Shown here in pieces: positions 7,194 to 15,679 of a stretch of DNA of 64,000 nt (position 1 is the first letter of the stretch; every line of letters starts with the position of its first letter). The notes beneath the pieces were generated by a model. The model was not told where the DNA came from, searched no databases, and worked only from the letters and a program-made list of their open reading frames with translations. The translations under genes were made by a program, and so were the position numbers. This DNA is from Nitrososphaerota archaeon (GTDB lineage Archaea; Thermoproteota; Nitrososphaeria; Nitrososphaerales; Nitrosopumilaceae), in the NCBI GenBank assembly GCA_016872055.1, contig VHBH01000001.1:186001-250000 (forward strand). Direction: 5' to 3'.

Positions 7194-8426
7194 TTGTTGC
7201 GGTTAGTATTGGTCAGAGAGATAAACTATGATATTGTTATAGTGGGAGCAGGTCCTGCTGGATCGTCTGCCGCATTTTCTGCCGCAAAGACTGGTGCCCG
7301 CGTGGCATTGCTGGAAAAAGAAGAAACAGTAGCACAGACTGTTCGCACAAGCGGAGTTACCTGGATGGACAGCATACGAGAATTTGAGATCCCGGAATAC
7401 TGTTATAATCCGGTCAAAAATTACGGATTTTGTTCACCTGGAAACGAGGTCGTCGTATCATCCAATATCCCAATGGCCGCGGTGCTAGATGTTCGAAAGA
7501 CATACCGATGGCTTGCTGAAAAGGCAAAAAAGCAGGACGTCGAACTATACACAAGCACTGCAGTAACAAATGCAATTCGAAATCCACATGGAATAACATT
7601 ACACACGACGTCAAACAAGGAAGAGGTTTTGTTTCATGCAAAAATCGTAATTGATGCTAGTGGATTTCAAAGCGTTGTTGCAAAGTCATTAGGATTGGTA
7701 ACGCAGTGGAAGCGGTTTGGCGCCGGCGCAGAGTACGAAGTCGAAGTGGAAAATGCAGACCCCGACACTTGGTGGCTCATGGTTGGTCAGGACTATTCTC
7801 CTGCAGGCTATGCGTGGATTTTCCCAATGGGTGGTAAAATTGTGCGAATCGGAGTAGGTATTGGAAAGCCAGAATCCACAATGGACCCAACTGAGCGTCT
7901 AGAACAAATAATGCAAAAAAAACTCGGGCCAATTTCCAAGCTTGGCAAAATCACACAGATAGAATTTCATTATGGATTGATTCCAAACGACGGACTAACA
8001 AGAAAAACAGTATATGATAATTTGATTCTAGTGGGAGATACAGCAGGGCAGGCAAACCCGCTAGTGTTAGAAGGAATTCGCTATGCAATACGATTTGGTA
8101 GGGTTGCAGGAGATGTAGCAGCCAATGCAATTCTAAGCGGCGATCTGTCAGAAAAATCCCTAAAGCCATACGAGGAAAACTGGAAAAAGGCAATCCAGAA
8201 AAAAATAGAGTCGGCATCAAAGGTCCAGGCTAGATGGATTAGACTCTCTGACAAAGAATGGGACGAGGAACTAGACATCATAAAGGAGCTCAGCATGGAC
8301 GAGTTTTTGGACTTTATCAAGGCGGATTTCAGTCTTACTAGTATAATCAAGATGGCAGTCAGTCACCCGAAGATGGCAGTTCGGCAATTATTCAATATTG
8401 TCAAGAGTACTGGAAAATCATCTTAA
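7194..8426 (+). CDS. Geranylgeranyl reductase-family FAD-dependent oxidoreductase
   Basis: The 410-residue flavoprotein opens with an FAD-binding DIVIVGAGPAGSSAA at about residues 13-27 and an acidic strand-end LLEKEE. It shows the GWIFP-like family segment as AGYAWIFPMGG near residue 208 and the second FAD motif LVGDTAGQANPL near residue 283. This is the pattern of the archaeal digeranylgeranylglycerophospholipid reductase family, which saturates isoprenoid chains of membrane lipids or quinones. Whether lipid or menaquinone side chains are the substrate cannot be decided here. TTG at 7194, 7197 or 7209 could be the start; all leave the FAD site intact. It is probably in an operon with the TPR gene. 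Confidence 0.82.
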   Translation: MLRLVLVREINYDIVIVGAGPAGSSAAFSAAKTGARVALLEKEETVAQTVRTSGVTWMDSIREFEIPEYCYNPVKNYGFCSPGNEVVVSSNIPMAAVLDVRKTYRWLAEKAKKQDVELYTSTAVTNAIRNPHGITLHTTSNKEEVLFHAKIVIDASGFQSVVAKSLGLVTQWKRFGAGAEYEVEVENADPDTWWLMVGQDYSPAGYAWIFPMGGKIVRIGVGIGKPESTMDPTERLEQIMQKKLGPISKLGKITQIEFHYGLIPNDGLTRKTVYDNLILVGDTAGQANPLVLEGIRYAIRFGRVAGDVAANAILSGDLSEKSLKPYEENWKKAIQKKIESASKVQARWIRLSDKEWDEELDIIKELSMDEFLDFIKADFSLTSIIKMAVSHPKMAVRQLFNIVKSTGKSS

Positions 8427-8722
8427 ATCTGGGTTTTCAAATCTATAGCGAGTTGTCTTTCTAGTATTTCCAATTAAGCAAACCATTCTTTTCCATATTT
8501 TATCAAATAGATCATGTTCAGTTCAAATGTGATTCCAGTACCGCATCAATCTAGAATGTTGTGGGTTTGGATGTTATTTGTGACATGGTAAAGACTAAGC
8601 TACCAGAGAAGTGCACATACCTTCTTTATCTCAACCCAGCACAATTTTTTAGGTTAATTCACTGGAAATTATTTTTGCGATTTTTGATATAAGGTTGCTT
8701 TAGAATTTTTATGAATGAAATA
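8427..8722. other. Intergenic gap with one possible 25-aa ORF
   Basis: This gap of about 296 bases separates convergent genes. The only notable item is a short plus-strand frame at 8514-8591 (ATG to TAA) encoding 25 residues rich in Trp and Met (QSRMLWVWMLFVTW at the end). It has an AT-rich stretch just upstream, but the spacing is too short for a normal leaderless promoter. It could be a membrane peptide or a remnant. No structured RNA was recognised. Confidence 0.35.
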
Positions 8723-11182
8723 TCAGTGGCTTGTGCGCGACTTACGTGATTTTCTAATATATAGAATGACTGCTACAATTATTGCGCCAAGTATGATGGA
8801 AATTATCCCATAGTTGTTTTGAGCCTCTGGTTTTTTTGATTCTATGATGGTTTCAGTGTAGGTCTCGTCTATTTTGTCCACCGCAGAGAAGCTCGTCAGG
8901 TAAATGTCAGGCCTGAAAACAGAGTCAGATATAGCATAGATTTTGATGTCGTGGCCTCCAATCATCATTGTATTGGTAATTTCAGAATCAACCAAGATCT
9001 CTGTAGATCCATTTTGAATTTGTGTTATACCGCTTGTGATTTCTGTGCCGGACGCGTCATTTACAAAATAATATAGATCAGTCGAGTGTTCTGTATTAAT
9101 TGGAATTGTAATGTCTTGCCCGCGTATTATTTTGTCTGGTACATCAATTGATGTTATTTGCGGCAGGCTTACATGCTCAAATTTACTCCAATGTCCTACA
9201 GAAAACGGATAGGACTCATCATCAAATGCATGAATAGTAATTGTCCTTGCCTCTGGAGAATAATTGTCCAAGTAGAATGGGCCATTGCTTATTACTGCGT
9301 GGTTTTTCTCCTCTATCCAAAATATGGTACTCTGGTACCTAGAGTCATAGTATTGCGCAGTATTGGCAAATTTTTCCAGCGCAGGCGGCACATAGCCAGA
9401 CTCTGAAAATTCCTTTAGGTATTTCGATATTAGTTTTGCATCACGTGGAATAATCATGGAAAACCAGTTGAGGTTTTTTGCTTGGGCGTCAGTTCTCGAA
9501 AACGAGGCCTTACCATCAATTACTGCCCGCTCCATTGCCGCCATTGGCTCCCAGGGCATTGTCACCCAGACTCCTCCCCAGTCGGCAATCTCGGTTTCAT
9601 CAAAGTGCCAATAGTCAACATAAACTTCGATGGTATTATCATCAATTGGTCTGACAGCAACTAGTGTCTTTGCTGCCTGGCTTGCAGTGGGTGTGTATTC
9701 AGGATCAAATGTCTTGTCGTTTTGTGTTTGTGCAGAGCCCCATTCCTGTGTGAAATAAAGAGAATACAGGACATCATTCATGTCCATTTTTTGACCATTG
9801 TGCCAGTTTGACCAGAGAAGATCATATGTTACCTTGCTTTTTGCCTTTTTACCTTCAGCGGATTGCCATTTTTGTAGTGTCGGGTCCCAAAATATTGCAT
9901 CGTCTGGCACATCTAGTTTTCCTGTAGGTCCTGCTGTTTTCACATTCCATTCTTGTCTGACTGCAAAGTTTTGGCCAGAATATGGATTTTTGAACATCCC
10001 GGGATCATACAGCACGTCCCAGATGTTCTTGGAGTATGCGTCTGCCAGACCCCGCACTGGATTCCACGCACCCTGATAGATTTGCTTGACGCCAATTTTG
10101 AGTGTATTATCGTTTGTCCTAGAGTTGATTGGTGTAAATCTGGTTTGTATTCCTCCCCCAAAATCATTGATTATACCATCTACGTTTTTGTTTACAACAA
10201 ACGGATCCACCTTGGCTGCTAGAAATATTCTCACAGACTCGTTTACACCAAGAATTGTTGCCTGACGAATCAGCTCGGCTCGCTCAACATATGTAGTATA
10301 ATTGCTTGAATAGATTTTCTGTGTAAGATCATCAAGTTTTTCGTTTTTGTAGTTCCAGTATTGTGGATTGTTAAAGCCAGGCATGTTTGAATACCACGGA
10401 GAATACATTTGTGCTAGACCTAGAGGATCATATTTTACAAATGCAGACCGTCCGGCATAGCCTTCGGTGTATAGACTCCATTTGAGTTCAGCAGGATCAG
10501 AACCATACACCAAAACATACGCCTTGTTCAAATCTCCAAAGTCTTTTCTCACAGTAAAGCCTAACTTTTCAAGCTCGGATGATATTACTTCGCCAATGGA
10601 TTTTCTTACTGGATCATCATTTCTAATAAAAAACGTCACATAGACTTTTTTCCCATTATACATCCACTTGTCGTCGATTTTTTGTGCTCCTGCTTCTATC
10701 ATTATCTCCGATATCATGGAATTTGCAAGTTCTGGATTATATCTAAAGTGGAACTTTTCAAGCTCGGATACAATATTTAGAAAGTCGGGATCAAATGGTC
10801 CATAATTTGATGTCATCATGACCCCCTGACCAGACATTAGTTCATCTACGATTAGCTTTCTGTCAACTAGATAATTCAATGCAAATCGCACTTTTTGATA
10901 GTAAAATGGATTGAACTCGTCTCCTTGTGCTGGATTTACAAGTAAGCTAAACGACCCGCCGGTCGTGTAAAATATTTTCAGGTCGCTAGTGTCTGTATCC
11001 GATATAAGCTCTGCTGGAATTCGCGAATAGTAAATGTCCAGGTTTTTCTTTTTTACCTCTTCGATTGCGGTGCTCTCATCTAGATACTGGATGAATTGTA
11101 TGCTATCAACAAATGTGCCTTTTTCTGCAAACGCAATTCCAAACCCAGAGACAATTAATGCTGCAAAGAATAATACTTTCAC
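8723..11182 (-). CDS. Membrane-anchored family 5 (oligopeptide-type) substrate-binding protein
   Basis: The 819-residue product has an N-terminal signal peptide (residues 1-19, ending AFA), a long SBP_bac_5 body with the ALNYLVDRKLIVDE segment typical of the family near residue 105, then an Ig-like region. A single membrane helix near residues 793-810 and a basic tail complete it, so it is held on the outside of the cell. The family binds peptides or other solutes for ABC import. No permease or ATPase genes are nearby, so it either pairs with a distant transporter or acts as a surface binder. It is longer than ordinary members (500-600 residues) because of the C-terminal anchor and beta domain. 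Confidence 0.82.
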   Translation of the reverse strand: MKVLFFAALIVSGFGIAFAEKGTFVDSIQFIQYLDESTAIEEVKKKNLDIYYSRIPAELISDTDTSDLKIFYTTGGSFSLLVNPAQGDEFNPFYYQKVRFALNYLVDRKLIVDELMSGQGVMMTSNYGPFDPDFLNIVSELEKFHFRYNPELANSMISEIMIEAGAQKIDDKWMYNGKKVYVTFFIRNDDPVRKSIGEVISSELEKLGFTVRKDFGDLNKAYVLVYGSDPAELKWSLYTEGYAGRSAFVKYDPLGLAQMYSPWYSNMPGFNNPQYWNYKNEKLDDLTQKIYSSNYTTYVERAELIRQATILGVNESVRIFLAAKVDPFVVNKNVDGIINDFGGGIQTRFTPINSRTNDNTLKIGVKQIYQGAWNPVRGLADAYSKNIWDVLYDPGMFKNPYSGQNFAVRQEWNVKTAGPTGKLDVPDDAIFWDPTLQKWQSAEGKKAKSKVTYDLLWSNWHNGQKMDMNDVLYSLYFTQEWGSAQTQNDKTFDPEYTPTASQAAKTLVAVRPIDDNTIEVYVDYWHFDETEIADWGGVWVTMPWEPMAAMERAVIDGKASFSRTDAQAKNLNWFSMIIPRDAKLISKYLKEFSESGYVPPALEKFANTAQYYDSRYQSTIFWIEEKNHAVISNGPFYLDNYSPEARTITIHAFDDESYPFSVGHWSKFEHVSLPQITSIDVPDKIIRGQDITIPINTEHSTDLYYFVNDASGTEITSGITQIQNGSTEILVDSEITNTMMIGGHDIKIYAISDSVFRPDIYLTSFSAVDKIDETYTETIIESKKPEAQNNYGIISIILGAIIVAVILYIRKSRKSRTSH

Positions 11183-11263
11183 GGGTTTGCTATGGCACCA
11201 TCTAATTTAAAGCTCCAATGATGTTTTGTATAATATTATATTGGTACAAATCACATGCAATCC

Positions 11264-11273
11264 TTTTAATTTA
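11264..11273 (+). promoter_or_regulatory. TATA-like box for the PD-(D/E)XK gene
   Basis: TTTTAATTTA is centred about 27 bases before the TTG at 11295. This is the right spacing for a leaderless transcript starting at that codon. It supports the TTG over the in-frame ATG at 11226, whose extra 23 residues are Asn/Gln-rich and look untranslated. Confidence 0.45.
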
Positions 11274-11294
11274 CAAAACACAAAACAAAACAAA

Positions 11295-11933
11295 TTGAGT
11301 ACAAGATCATGGCTTGACGGAATCGACGGAATAATACCGGGCGGAATATCAGTTGAGGATTTTGCAATTGTATCGAAGACAGATAAAAATACAGCAAGGC
11401 GCATGATTCAGGAGCTTGCCGCAAACGAAATTGGGAGCTTTGACGGAAAAATAATAGAATTTGAGGAAGGTGACAAGCTGCGAGCGGTAATTGTTGCCCT
11501 AAGTAAGGGGGTTTTGGTAGACGAAATAGCAAAACACTTGGACTGGAAGGATTTTGAGGGGCTGGCAGCAAAGATACTTGAAATTCACGACTTCGCCACA
11601 ATGCGGAATCTAATCCTTACAAACCCCCGCATGGAAATCGACGTTGTAGGAATCAGACTTGGTATTGCGATGTTAATTGACTGCAAGCATTGGAAAAAAA
11701 TGACGCCATCAGCACTAGATGAAATCGTCCAGAAGCAAATAGAGCGCACAAAACACTATGTCACAAAGACAAAGGGCGTAATTGCGGCCCCAGTCATAGT
11801 GACACTATACCAGGACAGGGTTAGCTTTGTGGACAAGGTCCCAATTGTTCCCATTTTCCAGCTTGGGAATTTTTTGGACGAGTTTTACGGGAACTTGGAA
11901 AATGTAGAAACTATAGGAAAAGAGAACCAATAA
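11295..11933 (+). CDS. PD-(D/E)XK nuclease-like protein with N-terminal winged helix
   Basis: The 212-residue product (TTG start) has a helix-turn-helix-like N-terminus. KTDKNTARRMIQELAANEIG at about residues 28-47 resembles a recognition helix. A restriction-endonuclease-type core follows. The core shows DFEGLAAKILE near residue 86, then EIDVVG with D116, then DCKHW with D129 and K131, which fits the D...(D/E)xK active site. Archaeal proteins of this type are annotated as Mrr-like or Holliday-junction-like nucleases. No methylase is present, so restriction is unlikely and a housekeeping nuclease is more plausible. The 3' end overlaps the convergent DUF2070 gene by 23 bases. Confidence 0.72.
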   Translation: MSTRSWLDGIDGIIPGGISVEDFAIVSKTDKNTARRMIQELAANEIGSFDGKIIEFEEGDKLRAVIVALSKGVLVDEIAKHLDWKDFEGLAAKILEIHDFATMRNLILTNPRMEIDVVGIRLGIAMLIDCKHWKKMTPSALDEIVQKQIERTKHYVTKTKGVIAAPVIVTLYQDRVSFVDKVPIVPIFQLGNFLDEFYGNLENVETIGKENQ

Positions 11934-13653
11934 AAATTAGGAAACTTCCAATTGCAAATCCCTTGGTCAAAAGCAGCGACTTGTCTAGTGCTTTGGAGAA
12001 ATCTTCGATGACTGCAGTACCCATAACTTTGACCTCCGCTTTGTGCTCTAGGATCTCAAAAGATGTTGGCTCAAGTTTGGAATCTGCCTGCTTTGCTATT
12101 GTGTAATACCAGTTTGTCAGAGTTTCTGGCGTTGTGATTTTGCCAAACGGATAGTAACCAGTTCTCGTGCGTACCACAATAGAGGCAAAGTGTGTATCTG
12201 ATGTGCACAATTCCACTAGCACCATACCATTTTTTGCAAAATAATTCACTACGTGCTCGCGCACGCCATTTTCCATATTATTAGAGTCAGACCATCCAAA
12301 AAAGAACTTCTTGCCATTAATTTTCAGGCATAGCACTCCCAATCCACCAGGACCAAGATCAGTTGATTTTACGTCCATGCCGCTAGAATTTGCATAGCCA
12401 AACTCTAGGGGATAGGATTCTTTTGTAACCAAGGATTCGAGTGTTGCTTTTGCCGCCTTGAGCATGTCTTGCGAGTCTTCTTGACCAATTTCCGCTCCCA
12501 TAGCGTTGTGGCAATCCACTATGAGGATTCTCTCAAAGTCGCGATTACTTGCAAGCTGCTCTATTTCCTTTTTGATGTTGCTTGGGACATCCTCCATTCC
12601 GTGTGGCGATAGCGACAAAAATAAGATTGTGGTTTTATCAAAGAGTATACCGGTTACGCGTGCCTTGTTCACAGTAACCGTTACGGGCTCTGTACAATTA
12701 GATCCTTTTTTGAGAACCACATTGGTTGAAAATGTTCCAAGGTAATCGTTTACCGCATTCTGCGACGGTAAATTCAGTGTGTGGTCAGAGACACTGTGCA
12801 TTACCATTGCAGACGAGTTTAGCGTCTTGTAGATTCTATATGTGATATTGCTTCCTCCAATTGGATGGTATGGTCCTGGATGAACCTCTGGCAAGACCAT
12901 CCTAAAGTCTCCATTATTTGACTGGAACCTAATTTGTGATGTCAGAACATTTGATGGATTTGAGCGCGACTCGATTATGGATTCTACTTCTTCATAGTTT
13001 TCTCTACCCCTAGATGCCAAATATGCCTGGATTAGCTCGTGTGTGCTTTTGACTTCTGGGCGGCCCGCTCTATCTGTAAGATACGACCAGACAGACGCAA
13101 TTGCCAAAAACGTGGCACCTATTGCCATTACAATTGGGTCTATTAGTGAAGATATCCAGAGCTCCTGAGGAATCAAAACGAGATACATTGCAGCTGGTTG
13201 GACAAAGCAAATTACCCATGCCTTAGTCATCGATAGTCCCAGAGTTGTTGTGAGCAATCCGATTCTAAAGCTGGTAAAAATCAGCATTCCTTGTGTTACA
13301 TACAACAATGACAATTCGGGTTTTCCCAAAATGAAAAATGCCACCATTCCCATTAGCACAATTGCAAGCCACGACATGTTGCCAAAAAGCGACATATGTA
13401 GCGCCTTGGAGTATTCCCTATTTCGAATTAGCCTTGCGTCGATTTTCTGTGTTATTAATAGAACTCCCATTAGGATCGGCAGGCGAAATATGAGCTCGTC
13501 TTGTCGCTCAAGATATGTTGTCAAAATTAAATATCCAGTTATTGCTGCAATAATTCCAGAAAATATCAGTGAATGGTATTTTGATGACGGTGTAAGTAAT
13601 GTCAGGGAATAACGCTTGTGTATTTTAGATACATCATCGTATGATTCGGTCAT
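11911..13653 (-). CDS. DUF2070 membrane protein with a His/Asp-rich soluble domain
   Basis: The 580-residue protein has six to seven N-terminal membrane helices (residues 28-195), a large soluble domain (about 200-555) and a final membrane helix at the C-terminus. This is the layout of the archaeal DUF2070 family. The soluble domain contains clustered polar signatures: HPGPYHP (258-264), SDH (289-291), SPHG (349-352), DCHN (380-383), SDSNNM (455-460) and DTH (486-488). These look like a metal site, so a metallohydrolase is my inference. It lies 9 bases downstream of the Sec61-beta gene on the same strand, so the two are surely co-transcribed. The family's function is not known to me. Confidence 0.75.
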   Translation of the reverse strand: MTESYDDVSKIHKRYSLTLLTPSSKYHSLIFSGIIAAITGYLILTTYLERQDELIFRLPILMGVLLITQKIDARLIRNREYSKALHMSLFGNMSWLAIVLMGMVAFFILGKPELSLLYVTQGMLIFTSFRIGLLTTTLGLSMTKAWVICFVQPAAMYLVLIPQELWISSLIDPIVMAIGATFLAIASVWSYLTDRAGRPEVKSTHELIQAYLASRGRENYEEVESIIESRSNPSNVLTSQIRFQSNNGDFRMVLPEVHPGPYHPIGGSNITYRIYKTLNSSAMVMHSVSDHTLNLPSQNAVNDYLGTFSTNVVLKKGSNCTEPVTVTVNKARVTGILFDKTTILFLSLSPHGMEDVPSNIKKEIEQLASNRDFERILIVDCHNAMGAEIGQEDSQDMLKAAKATLESLVTKESYPLEFGYANSSGMDVKSTDLGPGGLGVLCLKINGKKFFFGWSDSNNMENGVREHVVNYFAKNGMVLVELCTSDTHFASIVVRTRTGYYPFGKITTPETLTNWYYTIAKQADSKLEPTSFEILEHKAEVKVMGTAVIEDFSKALDKSLLLTKGFAIGSFLIFIGSLFL

Positions 13654-13662
13654 TTTCGGTCT

Positions 13663-13833
13663 TTATTTTATTAAGAATAGGTCAAGCATCCAAGATACTA
13701 CAATTAGGCCGACTGGAATTGCAAGGACGATTCGTGGATCGAGTCTGTATCCTTTAGTTTCGTCTTCAAAGAAGCGCAATAAACCTGCAGATGATGCGGG
13801 TAATGGTGCGCTTTTCTTTTTACTACTGCTCAT
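13663..13833 (-). CDS. secG: Sec61-beta (SecG) subunit of the protein-conducting channel
   Basis: This short gene (56 residues) is easy to miss. The product has the archaeal Sec61-beta pattern: a Ser/Lys-rich start, the conserved PLPASSAGLLRFFEDETKG segment (residues 11-28), the LDPRIVL link and a single C-terminal membrane helix (about residues 35-51). It is the small tail-anchored subunit that associates with SecY and SecE. ATG 13833 is the only sensible start. The stop is 9 bases from the DUF2070 gene, forming a two-gene operon that links DUF2070 with protein export. Confidence 0.92.
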   Translation of the reverse strand: MSSSKKKSAPLPASSAGLLRFFEDETKGYRLDPRIVLAIPVGLIVVSWMLDLFLIK

Positions 13834-13961
13834 TTGATTGTGAAGCTAGGCACTAAAGATAAAAACTTTATCATTTGAGGCCTCATTCGTTATCAATAAG
13901 TAGTGATGATGTAACTTTTGGTCAACGTTTAATGATGCAGAATATCCAAGACTACACAATC

Positions 13962-14288
13962 TCACTTTTGCAACTTGGATACAGTCTCCAATAGCGCATT
14001 AATCGACTTTAGTATTTGTTGTTGTTTTTCATGGTCTTTTTCCACCTCTAGTTCCTTTGTGAGAACTTCCAGCTTTTTGTTCATAGAGTTCAGGATTGAG
14101 TTTGCTGGCTGATCTATTTTCGGCGGTTCCACAACCTTGTTCTGGTCAGGTTCTTTGCCACAGCTGACACATAGGGCATTACCGTCCTTCATTACGCGGA
14201 CTCCCTTGCAATACGGACATGGCTCTGCAAGAAGTGTTGCGCCCTTTAGCAACAGATCTACTGCCTTTTTTCGAAGATTCTCCGACAT
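13962..14288 (-). CDS. Sjogren/scleroderma autoantigen 1 (p27)-family zinc protein
   Basis: Starting at ATG 14288 (MSENLRKKAVDLLLKGATLL), the 108-residue product has the family's leading helix. A zinc ribbon follows, with EPCPYCKG and CVSCGKEP (two CxxC knuckles 17 residues apart), and then a coiled-coil C-terminus (residues 60-108). Upstream in-frame ATGs would add a less likely 16-residue leader. The domain is widespread in archaea and in a eukaryotic mitosis-associated antigen; its molecular role is unknown. It is divergent from the aIF1 gene. Confidence 0.82.
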   Translation of the reverse strand: MSENLRKKAVDLLLKGATLLAEPCPYCKGVRVMKDGNALCVSCGKEPDQNKVVEPPKIDQPANSILNSMNKKLEVLTKELEVEKDHEKQQQILKSINALLETVSKLQK

Positions 14289-14379
14289 GATATGATACAC
14301 CAAGTCTTTCATAAAAAAACTTGCAAGAAATCCCAATAAGGCTTAATAGTCGGCTCAAGGAAATTGTTTTAGTAAAATA

Positions 14380-14688
14380 ATGGCAGTAATTTGCAACACA
14401 TGTGGACTACCTGAAGATTTGTGTGCTTGCGGCGATCTTAACAAAGAATCAACTAAAATTGTTATTAGGCTAGAAGAGAGGCGATTTAAGAAAAAGGGCA
14501 CGATGATTGATGGACTTGATTCGAAGCTAAACGACCTAAACGGAACGCTATCTGAACTGAAACGCAAGTACGCCTGCGGAGGTACGACAAAGGATGACTA
14601 TATTTTCCTCCAAGGAGACCACCGCGATACCATGAAAGAAACTCTAGTCAGATTAGGATTTTCCGAATCAAGTATCGAAGTCCACTAA
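14380..14688 (+). CDS. Translation initiation factor aIF1 (SUI1 family)
   Basis: The 102-residue protein has the archaeal SUI1 layout. An N-terminal zinc knuckle has CNTCGLPEDLCACG (residues 5-18). The core includes IRLEERRFKKKGTMIDGLD near residues 29-47, LKRKYACGGTTKDD near residues 60-73 and the terminal QGDH strand. The basic loop and the CGGT turn are the ribosome-contact signatures of eIF1. It acts on the small ribosomal subunit to control start-codon choice. The protease gene starts immediately at the next base, so they are one transcript. Confidence 0.93.
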   Translation: MAVICNTCGLPEDLCACGDLNKESTKIVIRLEERRFKKKGTMIDGLDSKLNDLNGTLSELKRKYACGGTTKDDYIFLQGDHRDTMKETLVRLGFSESSIEVH

Positions 14689-15672
14689 ATGCAAGACCAC
14701 AAAATTCTGCAAGGTTTAGCAATTCCATATTCCGCACTAGTATCAGTCATTTTTGGGCTGATGATACTCTCATTTCCAATAGGTGCGTATTTGTTTTTCA
14801 ACTCCCAGATAGGAAAAAGTATTGACTATGCATTACCAGTAACAGAGATTGATTTTCTGAGTGGGCAGGACTGGTTTGGTTGGCTTGGAATCGGAGATGT
14901 CTTCATTGCCGCCTGGGCCGTATTCCTGGTTTTATTTGTAATATCCAGCATGGGTCCAAAAAAGAATTTTCTCAAGGTATTATCCCCCATTATGGCTGGC
15001 TCGTATGAGTCCCAGGACGGGAGCTACCTAGTCCAGATTATCAAGTGGTTCTCAATTATTGTTGTACTATCAGCACTAATCGATATTATACAACAGATGG
15101 TAGGAATAACAATAACGCCACCTGTCTTTGAGAACGACCTGACGGGATTTTTAGGAATCGCAATTGCGCCAATAATTGAAGAGTTAGGATTTAGAGTAAT
15201 TCTAGTCGGCATTCCGTTGTTTTTTTTATATTCACGAAGGGCATCTGCAAAATTGTTCTTCAAGTCACTGTGGAACCCATCTGTAAATCTGCCAATTACC
15301 AGCCCAAAAAAGGCAATCATACTTGTCGTAGTGGTTGGTGTGATGTTTGGCGCAGCCCATGTTTTATCAGATCAGTGGAGCAATGGCAAGTTTGCTCAAG
15401 CGGCAATGGCAGGAATCATAATCGGCTGGGTATACTATAGGTATGGCTTTGTTGTGGCTTTACTAATCCATTGGGCGATAAACTATGTAGTGTATTCTTA
15501 TGCGTATTTGGTGTCCAGCGTCAACGAAATAAGAGTGATGGACTCTTTTTCACATTCTTTAATTTTGACAATAGAGATACTTTTGCTTTTGACAGGCATA
15601 CTGGCAATTACACTAAGTGTACTAGAGTATAGAAAGAACAAATTGGCAAAAAATTCAGAATATCTAAGTTAG
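14689..15672 (+). CDS. CPBP (CAAX protease/bacteriocin-processing) family intramembrane metalloprotease
   Basis: The 327-residue polytopic protein has the family's three signatures: EELGFR at residues 164-169 (the paired glutamates and arginine), a GAAHVLS motif near residue 220 and an HWAINY segment near residue 263. These supply the metal and catalytic residues of CPBP proteases (ABI family). About eight membrane helices are visible. Substrates in archaea are unknown. It abuts the aIF1 gene without a gap, which implies shared transcription rather than shared function. Confidence 0.87.
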   Translation: MQDHKILQGLAIPYSALVSVIFGLMILSFPIGAYLFFNSQIGKSIDYALPVTEIDFLSGQDWFGWLGIGDVFIAAWAVFLVLFVISSMGPKKNFLKVLSPIMAGSYESQDGSYLVQIIKWFSIIVVLSALIDIIQQMVGITITPPVFENDLTGFLGIAIAPIIEELGFRVILVGIPLFFLYSRRASAKLFFKSLWNPSVNLPITSPKKAIILVVVVGVMFGAAHVLSDQWSNGKFAQAAMAGIIIGWVYYRYGFVVALLIHWAINYVVYSYAYLVSSVNEIRVMDSFSHSLILTIEILLLLTGILAITLSVLEYRKNKLAKNSEYLS

Positions 15673-15679
15673 AAATTTT

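Noticed and set aside
13903-13937. C/D box guide RNA candidate (GTGATGA and a second TGATG)
   Set aside because: No CUGA box D occurs at the required distances.
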